Source: Theobroma cacao
Taxonomy: Eukaryota; Streptophyta; Magnoliopsida; Malvales; Malvaceae
DNA length: 64,000 bases
Direction: 5' to 3'
Assembly: GCF_000208745.1 (NCBI RefSeq)
Contig: NC_030851.1
Location: forward strand, 1,822,666-1,886,665
Shown: in pieces, positions 57,511 to 64,000 of the stretch
How the letters are laid out: each line of letters opens with the position of its first letter
Numbering within the stretch: position 1 is the stretch's first letter
Translations under genes and position numbers: made by a program
Notes under the pieces: model-generated
The model's input: only the letters and a program-made list of their open reading frames with translations
The model's database searches: none
What the model was told of the DNA's origin: nothing

Positions 57511-58935
57511 TCTTCATTCTTTTTTTGAGAAAATGCTTTTGTATTTTATTTTCAAGTGCTAGTTCTGTTCTAGTCCTATCTACAATGTTTCAACACTGAT
57601 TATGTTTCTGTATAATTTATTCAGGGTTTTACGAGTTCATAGCACTCTTTCTTTTCTTGAACCTTTAATTAATCTAACGCATGTCTACCAAGAGAAAAGA
57701 AGTATGAATTTAGACCACCATCTCTTTTGTTTTGGTTCAATCCTTTTTTAAGTTAATTATATTTCTGAACCCAACAAGATAAACCAAAGAGGTAAAAGTT
57801 GACCAGATGAGACATAAGCACACCTCACGAACAGGATTAAAATCACAACTGCTCTACCCCGGCTCCCCATCAAAACAGAACACAGAGCAATGCCTAAATC
57901 CAGGTATGCTTTCATTACCTGTTCCCTGTCATGAAGATGGTGGCAAGGCACAATCCCAATCATCCTCGACCTTGAACACTCCTCAATTTTTCCAACCTTG
58001 TTTCTCGGCTTGCCAAACCCAATATGGTTTTCGGGGCTCAGTTTGCTAAAGAAGAAGCCCATGTGATGGTGGATATTAGTTGGACGAGTTGGGTGTTAAC
58101 TTAAACTGATCCAAAATAAGAACTCTTTCCAACCTAGCGATAAACAAATTCAAAGTTCTGATACGTGACGTGACCTTAGCCCAAATCCATAATTTAAGAA
58201 AGCAAAACAGCATGAAAATTAAGAAAACAATTATTGCTAGTCTTCTTCATCTACCTCCTTATATCTTGGCTTATTTTTTTCCTCGAAAATGATATCTCTT
58301 TGTTTATAATTTTATCACAAGTTGTTTCCATTTGCTATCCAAAATAATACTTTTCATGAAACTAATTTTCATGCAGATTGTATGGTTTATTTATTTCAAA
58401 CATCTTTAATTAAGTTTATATAAATTTTTAACTTCATATAATAGCATTTCAAGTATTCTCGATGTTAGTATGTCTAAAATAATAATTAAATCGTAGAATT
58501 TTTTTTTCCTCTATTGTACCAAAAAAAAATAACCTTATCTCTATATACAACCGTTAGTTATTAATTCACAGTTTGTGAGTTGCTCATAGGAGTGGGGGCA
58601 ACCATTCAATTGTCATGTTACTTCTATACAGATGACAAACAATTTCAGTCCCCATGGGGGTGATACTTCCTGTTATCTGTCTCATAGAAATAAATACTAC
58701 TATTCTTCAGTTTGTTTTGGTTATAAGCATTGTATGTTCGGTCCTATACTCCTATTGTATCTTTAAGCCTGTGAAATCATCGTCTTATATCACCATCGCC
58801 CACCGTCCGGGAAGCCTTCCGCCTTAATGTCAACTTCTTTGACCACCTCTCCGTATATGCCCTATTGACTGCTAATCGCATGGCATCCCAAGTTTCTTCA
58901 CTTTCAACGAGTTAGTAATCTAAATTCCGGAATTC
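57511..58935. repeat. R3 module, copy 5
   Basis: This is an uninterrupted copy fused to TIP1 exon A. It contains the DREQV-coding remnant (57757-58062) and the right-hand SEETWDAMRLAV phrase near 58890. Confidence 0.7.
57757..58062 (-). pseudogene. Unidentified coding-like remnant in R3, copy 5
   Basis: The frame reads KIEECSRSRMIGIV, then DREQVMKAYLDLGIALCSVL. It carries the same internal deletion as the 9386 copy relative to 14928-15100, so these two share a more recent ancestor. Confidence 0.4.
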
Positions 58936-59484
58936 CATTGAAATACATAATGGTAAAATTATACAAGTTTATGTGTTATTACGTTTTGTTCTCTCATAAA
59001 AATTGTTTAAATTAATTCATATACTCTGGTGTAATTTTATGAGTAATTTCATTTAAATTTAGAGTTAAAAATATACATATGATCTTAACATGTTAAAAAA
59101 TACTGACATAATGTTGACATATAAAAAATAAAAAAAATTTAAATAAAACAAAAATTATCACATAAAGCTAGACCAAAAACGAAGGAGCTGTAATTTTTAA
59201 CATATCTTTAATTTCGAAGCTCACGTATTCTTTTTATTTTCGGTCATAAAATCCATAACATAAATACAATTCAACATATATATTTGTTTATTAGGTACAT
59301 ATGTCTTATTTGATGAGCAATGACATATCAGTCGAATCCATAGCCATAAAAATGAAAATTTCGGGCCAACTAGCCATTGAGCCTTGGACTATATGACCGA
59401 CAAAAGCCCGCAAGAATGAAGTAAAGCAGCTCTGCATGGCCCTCCCAAGGTTCTGCATCAGCCTTTAGGCAACCAATACTATAA

Positions 59485-59700
59485 ATTGTTGGCCTATTTG
59501 ATGATAGCTAAACTAAAAGCGTCTTGGGCTTGCTTGCTTGCTAAAATAAAAAGCATGAAACCTTTACAACAATCTGTTGACAAATTAGGAGATTGATGGG
59601 TCCATTATTACTTTGATAAAAGGCCATTACAAATGAATAAGAAGCAATTAGAAGTAACAGCACAGCATGACTTAATTAATGGAGTACGTACTTTATACTT
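59485..59700. repeat. W module, copy 9
   Basis: GGCCTATTTGATGATAGCTA to AGAAGCAATTAGAAGTAACA. The following 59700-60350 has no recognised content. Confidence 0.6.
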
Positions 59701-60359
59701 TTAACCATGACTTAGTTAGCTTTAATTTCTTCATTTAGTCGACAATGGCCACTGCCCTTGTTCCATTTGCATTGGGCACTACTAGCAACCAAAAGTCTGT
59801 TACATGTATATTCTGATTTAAGGACGTCACACATGTCCTCGTGTGAGGAGCTGATATATTATAAAGATTTTGTCATGAAATGAAATTATCCACAACTATC
59901 TTACAGCTATGACATTGCTCCCACGCTTTCATGTGTAGATGAATCAAATGCATTAATTAGGAAGGCCGAATTTGACAAATCTGTATCATAAATAAATACT
60001 TGATCAGTTTAACCAATAAATTACTAAAACCAAACCGTTCTTTTTCTAATGATGATAAGCCTTATTGGATTTCATTTCATTAAAAAATAAAACTTACCGT
60101 AACGCTGTGCCCGTCCATATAGGAACAACCGTTTAAATAGTCACCTACCACCGCATACTGATCAGCTTGAGTCAGCTCTTTACAAAAGAAAAAACCGTCT
60201 TATATCATCCACAAAAATCACAAATGTAGTAATATTTAAAATTTTTCGTTAAGAATAATTAAAAAATAATCATATAATATTATAAATTTATATATTTTAA
60301 ATTGTATATAAATTAAAAAAATTAACAAGTAACAACTACCACTTCCACCACTATTTTAA

Positions 60360-60860
60360 CTCCGTCACTATGGATGGCAGGTCGAATTGTCTTTTGTTAT
60401 TAGTTATTTCTTTCTTCGTTCCATTAATTAAGCCTAGGATCAGACAATAAATGAAAATGCAAATAAAGTGGAAGAAGGAGCACGCAAACCCAAATGGAAA
60501 AGTTTGAAACGTGGCATTCATGTTATTAACCACACGAGAATGTCTAGAAGGAGCGACTCAAGTCAAATTCATTAGAAAAGCTGGACCGTCACGCCTAGTA
60601 TATAAAAATTTGCACTTCTTCCCAAGTGCAACCCCTCGTCCTGCCAATGTGTATTCGCTTGATTCCACTGAAGAGGACCCACTTACTCAACCAGCATTGT
60701 CTATGGCCCACTCAAGACAGGAGCCGTTTGCATCCCAAATGACCTCATTTTTAAATTTTAAGCCGACTTTTCAGATAATTTTTCTACGACTAATTAACAT
60801 CCCCTCAGAGATTGTACCGATTTGCCATTGGTCAAAGTTTTCGAAGCACAACTGTTTGTA
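60360..60860. repeat. Q module copy and first GTTTGAAACGTGGC module
   Basis: Q text at 60360-60450 leads into GTTTGAAACGTGGCATTCAT, then CCGACTTTTCAGATAATTTT. The second part recurs at 62100-62420 and, shortened, at 62950-63080. The 116-residue frame at 60511-60861 is not shared by the copies. Confidence 0.5.
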
Positions 60861-60899
60861 AATGCCGTGTACATGTAGAAGATCTAGGCAGGCCATACA

Positions 60900-61470
60900 A
60901 AAGCATTGTTGGGGAAAGTTTTTTATTTGAAATTTAAATGCCATATATTATATACACAAGTCCAATCTTATCATAGAAGATTAACTTGACGTGTCACAAA
61001 AAAATTATATATTTTTTTCCATATTAAGATAAATATAGATAAAAATGATATTTATATTGTTATAAAAAGAAGAATCTTATACTTTAAATTCTATATTGTA
61101 TACAGATAAATGATTATCGAATTGTATCATTACAATATCATAATTTAACATTGATAATATCATAATTTAATTGTATTATTGATTGTACAATTATTTTGAT
61201 ATATATATTTATGTGGTGAAATGGATATTCTAAAGAAAATAAATAAAAAATTGTATACTCTTTTATATGAATTTTTTATTTTTATATAATATTTTAAAAA
61301 AATTTTAAATTATTTAAATAAATTTAAATAAATTTTTATTATGTTCAATTAAATCTATATACTTTTATTTTAATGAAATAAGTGTTTACTATTAATAATT
61401 GATTAATTATAATTATTTAAAATATTATCTATTATTTTTTACTCACATGCCATCTACGAATTAGGAAACC
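60900..61470. other. AT-rich intergenic stretch
   Basis: No gene or organised repeat is seen; only AT-rich text with short runs. Confidence 0.6.
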
Positions 61471-61600
61471 GATGGGTCCATTGTTACTTTGGTAAAAGAC
61501 TATTGCAAATGGAAAAGAAGCAATTAAAAGTAACAGCACAGCATGACTTAATTAATGGGCTACTATATATACACCTTTAACCGTGACTTAATTAGCTTTA
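61470..61600. repeat. W module, copy 10
   Basis: CCGATGGGTCCATTGTTACT to AATTAAAAGTAACAGCACAG, as in the 59590 copy. Confidence 0.6.
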
Positions 61601-61849
61601 ATTTCTTCATTTAGTTGCACTTCATTGATGTGGCAATTACGTAAATCTCAACTCTTCTTCCATTGTTTACTGGGCCCATGAGTCATGTCTAGCAAGCAAA
61701 AGTCTATTATGTATTCAAACCCTTGTCTTTGGTAGTTGTCGTTATATTCCCTAGGTGAATGCCAACTCTAGCTAAAGGACAAAGTCAAACTAGGCTTGTT
61801 TATTCAGCAAGATTTGTTTTGAACGTTAAGGCTGGGTCGGGAGGATCGT

Positions 61850-63080
61850 GGGCGTTTCTTTGGTCCATTAATTAAGCTTGGGATCAGACAATAAATGAAA
61901 ATGCAAATAAAGTGGCTCATGGGCATTCAGGGCTATTTTTGTGTGCTTGCAGATTTGGTTTTGAACGAGATTAAGGAGTCGCTTAATCTCCTGTTTTTGT
62001 AAAGTTGTTGAATGGAATGAAATTAATGCTTTTTAGCCTTTAAAATAAATGCAAATAAAGTGGACGAAGGAGCACGAGAACCAAAATGGAAAAGATTTAA
62101 GTGAAGTTTGAAACGTGGCATTCACGTTAGTAATAACACGCGAATAATGTCAAAATTTGTTACAAAAGTTGATTTGGCAAAAAAAAAAAAAAAACTGTCG
62201 ATTGCGGATGTGTATATTCTCTTGCTTCCACTTAAGAGGCCCCCACCTACCCTACCAGTACTGTCGATGGCCCAGTGCGTGCTAATCCCGTCACAATCTG
62301 GGGTTCGTCCTCGAAATCACCTCATGTTTTAATTTTAAGCCGACTTTTCATGCTATCTTTTTCAGATAATTTTTTTACAACTAATTAACAGTCAGATTGT
62401 ATCGATTTGCTTTTGGTCAAAGTTTTCAAAGCGCTACTATTATAGTATATTTGGTATGAAACATTTGTTTGTTTATTTGGCTGTCATATGTCATATGTTT
62501 ATTTGGCTGTCTTTTATCATGTGTGGTTGAAGTTGGAGGGTTTGGCATGAAGTATTCAACTGGTGGAATCTGGTTTTGGTCGGCAAGGGAAGAAGTAAAC
62601 ATGGTGGTTCTTTGGTAACAGGGGAAGTGTTTAGTGGAACCCAGCACTCATCTTTTATGTTCTTGGGTTGGTCTTGTATTTGACTGTATGTGTTTGATTT
62701 TCCCTTCAATGGCCCTCCTTTATTGTGATGTTGGGGCCGGGTACGCTCAATCAAAACCATCAAAATCAAGGCACAATGGGAGGAGAAAGAGGGAGGGAGT
62801 TTTTCCTTTTCTTTTTGATAAAAGGCTCAATCAAAACAATTGGGTGGATATTCTCACCAACGTGAGCCGGGAAAACCTCAAAGGAATCAAATACAGGCAT
62901 ATATCTATCGCATTTATCATTTGGTTTTGATTATATATGCATGAAATCAAGCGCGGAGGGTATATTCTCTGGCCTCCGCTTAAGAGGGCCCCACCTACTC
63001 GACCAGTACTGTCGATGGCCCAGTTTGCGTGCTAATCCCTTCCTCATTTTTTAATTTTAAGCCGACTTTCATATGTTTTA
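61850..63080. repeat. Second and third GTTTGAAACGTGGC modules with an unidentified insert
   Basis: Modules at about 62100-62440 and 62950-63080 flank 62450-62930, which carries a direct repeat (GTCATATG/TTTATTTGGCTGTC) and a plus frame LNQNNWVDILTNVSRENLKG that I cannot assign. The phrase GGAATGAAATTAATGCTTTT near 62013 resembles the end of some plant non-LTR elements, but nothing supports that further. Confidence 0.4.
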
Positions 63081-63089
63081 AGGAGTATT

Positions 63090-64000
63090 TATTATTTTAG
63101 AATCGTTATTTTTCAAAATCAACTAAAATCAAATAATAGTTAATACCAACTCTTACAGCATGCTTGGTTCATTAGAAAAAATAAAATGAGAATAAAATAA
63201 TAATTTCAAAAAAATAAAATTAAAAAATAATTATTATTATGTAAATTAGTTAATAGGAATGGAATAAGATATAAATTACTATTATTACTTATTCAATTGT
63301 TCGGTTGGTAGGAATAATTTTAAAAATAGTTAAAGAATAATAAGTAAATGATAAAAATACCCTTTATTAAAATTTAAAAATTTTTTTAATTAAAAAACAA
63401 AAACACTATGATGAGAAAAAAATATTTTTTTTTATTAAAATTAAACAATTTATTTTATTAAAAGATAAAATATTCTAAGTAATAAAATCAAAATAACTTT
63501 TACAGTAATTAAATGATATTTTCATCAAAATAAAAATATATTTTTATTATAATTTAACAATATTTTGTATTAGAAGATAATTAAACCTTTTATTATAATT
63601 AAATAATATTTAATATTAAAAGACAAAATANAATTTAATAATATTTTGCATTAGAAGATAATTAAACCTTTTATTATAATTAAATAATATTTAATATTAA
63701 AAGAAAAATATATTCTTCATTAAATTTAAATAATACTAAATAATATTCTTTATTACATTTATTATATTCAAATAATAATATTAAATAATATTTTTATGAT
63801 ATTTATTATAGTTAAATTAATATATTAAATAATATTTAAATATTTTTATTTTTTTAAATGAAGTAAAAAATTTTGTGTCTTCTGTGCTTTAGAGAGAGGA
63901 GTGAGGAAGAGAGAAAAAAAATAAGATTATTATTTTTTTATAAGATAATTTTTTAAATTGTAAAATGGTATATTTGTCTAATCAAATTTTTTTCTTATTC
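63090..64000. other. AT-rich window end with an N-joined repeat
   Basis: Very AT-rich DNA without genes. An 81-base direct repeat (AATTTAA-x-AATATTTTG at 63551 and 63632) is separated by the N at 63631. Confidence 0.7.

Overview
This is a stretch of plant nuclear DNA, most likely from a eudicot. It is AT-rich and contains GT-AG introns, copia-type retroelement remnants, TATA boxes and AATAAA signals, and it is dominated by non-coding repeats. Nothing suggests a prokaryote or an organelle. The species cannot be fixed from the sequence alone. Two N runs (21457-21458 and 63631) mark imperfect assembly.

The main theme is a tandem segmental duplication. A composite unit starts at about 1, again at about 25212, and in partial form at about 43640. 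Each unit carries, in order: a left non-coding block, an upstream module, a small plus-strand single-domain B3-like gene (4360, 31518 and 49424), a degenerate minus-strand TIP1-like ankyrin/DHHC S-acyltransferase fragment (6085-9056, 39640-42705 and 51706-57510), and a further shared module called R3 here. R3 also has two stand-alone copies. A more diverged B3-like gene at 14297 and a decayed relative at 36809 show that the small B3-like family is older than the last duplication. A separate frameshifted REM-type B3 fragment lies on the minus strand at about 19270.

Three small B3-like reading frames look intact (4360-4647, 14297-14569 and 49424-49711), each with a TATA box 95-160 bp upstream. 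One copy carries a 10-bp frameshifting deletion (31518-31789). Another has lost its start codon and gained an in-frame stop (36809-37093). The three TIP1-like copies all lack the 5' end of the gene at the same breakpoint and are pseudogenes. Copy 1 stops at the transmembrane exon, copy 2 has lost the DHHC exons, and copy 3 keeps nearly every exon but reads NHHC instead of DHHC and contains stops.

The spaces between genes hold a 72-75-bp GA-rich minisatellite (5035-6050), a 5'-LTR-plus-gag copia remnant (10045-11664), a candidate solo LTR (about 20148-20712), a 2.3-kb long-inverted-repeat DNA element dated by two paralogous empty sites (about 44887-47228), repeated CCGGCGGCGA-bearing purine-rich modules, and many copies of a short W module. 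I see no tRNA, rRNA or CRISPR. All homology statements come from reading translations and comparing copies by eye; no database search was possible.
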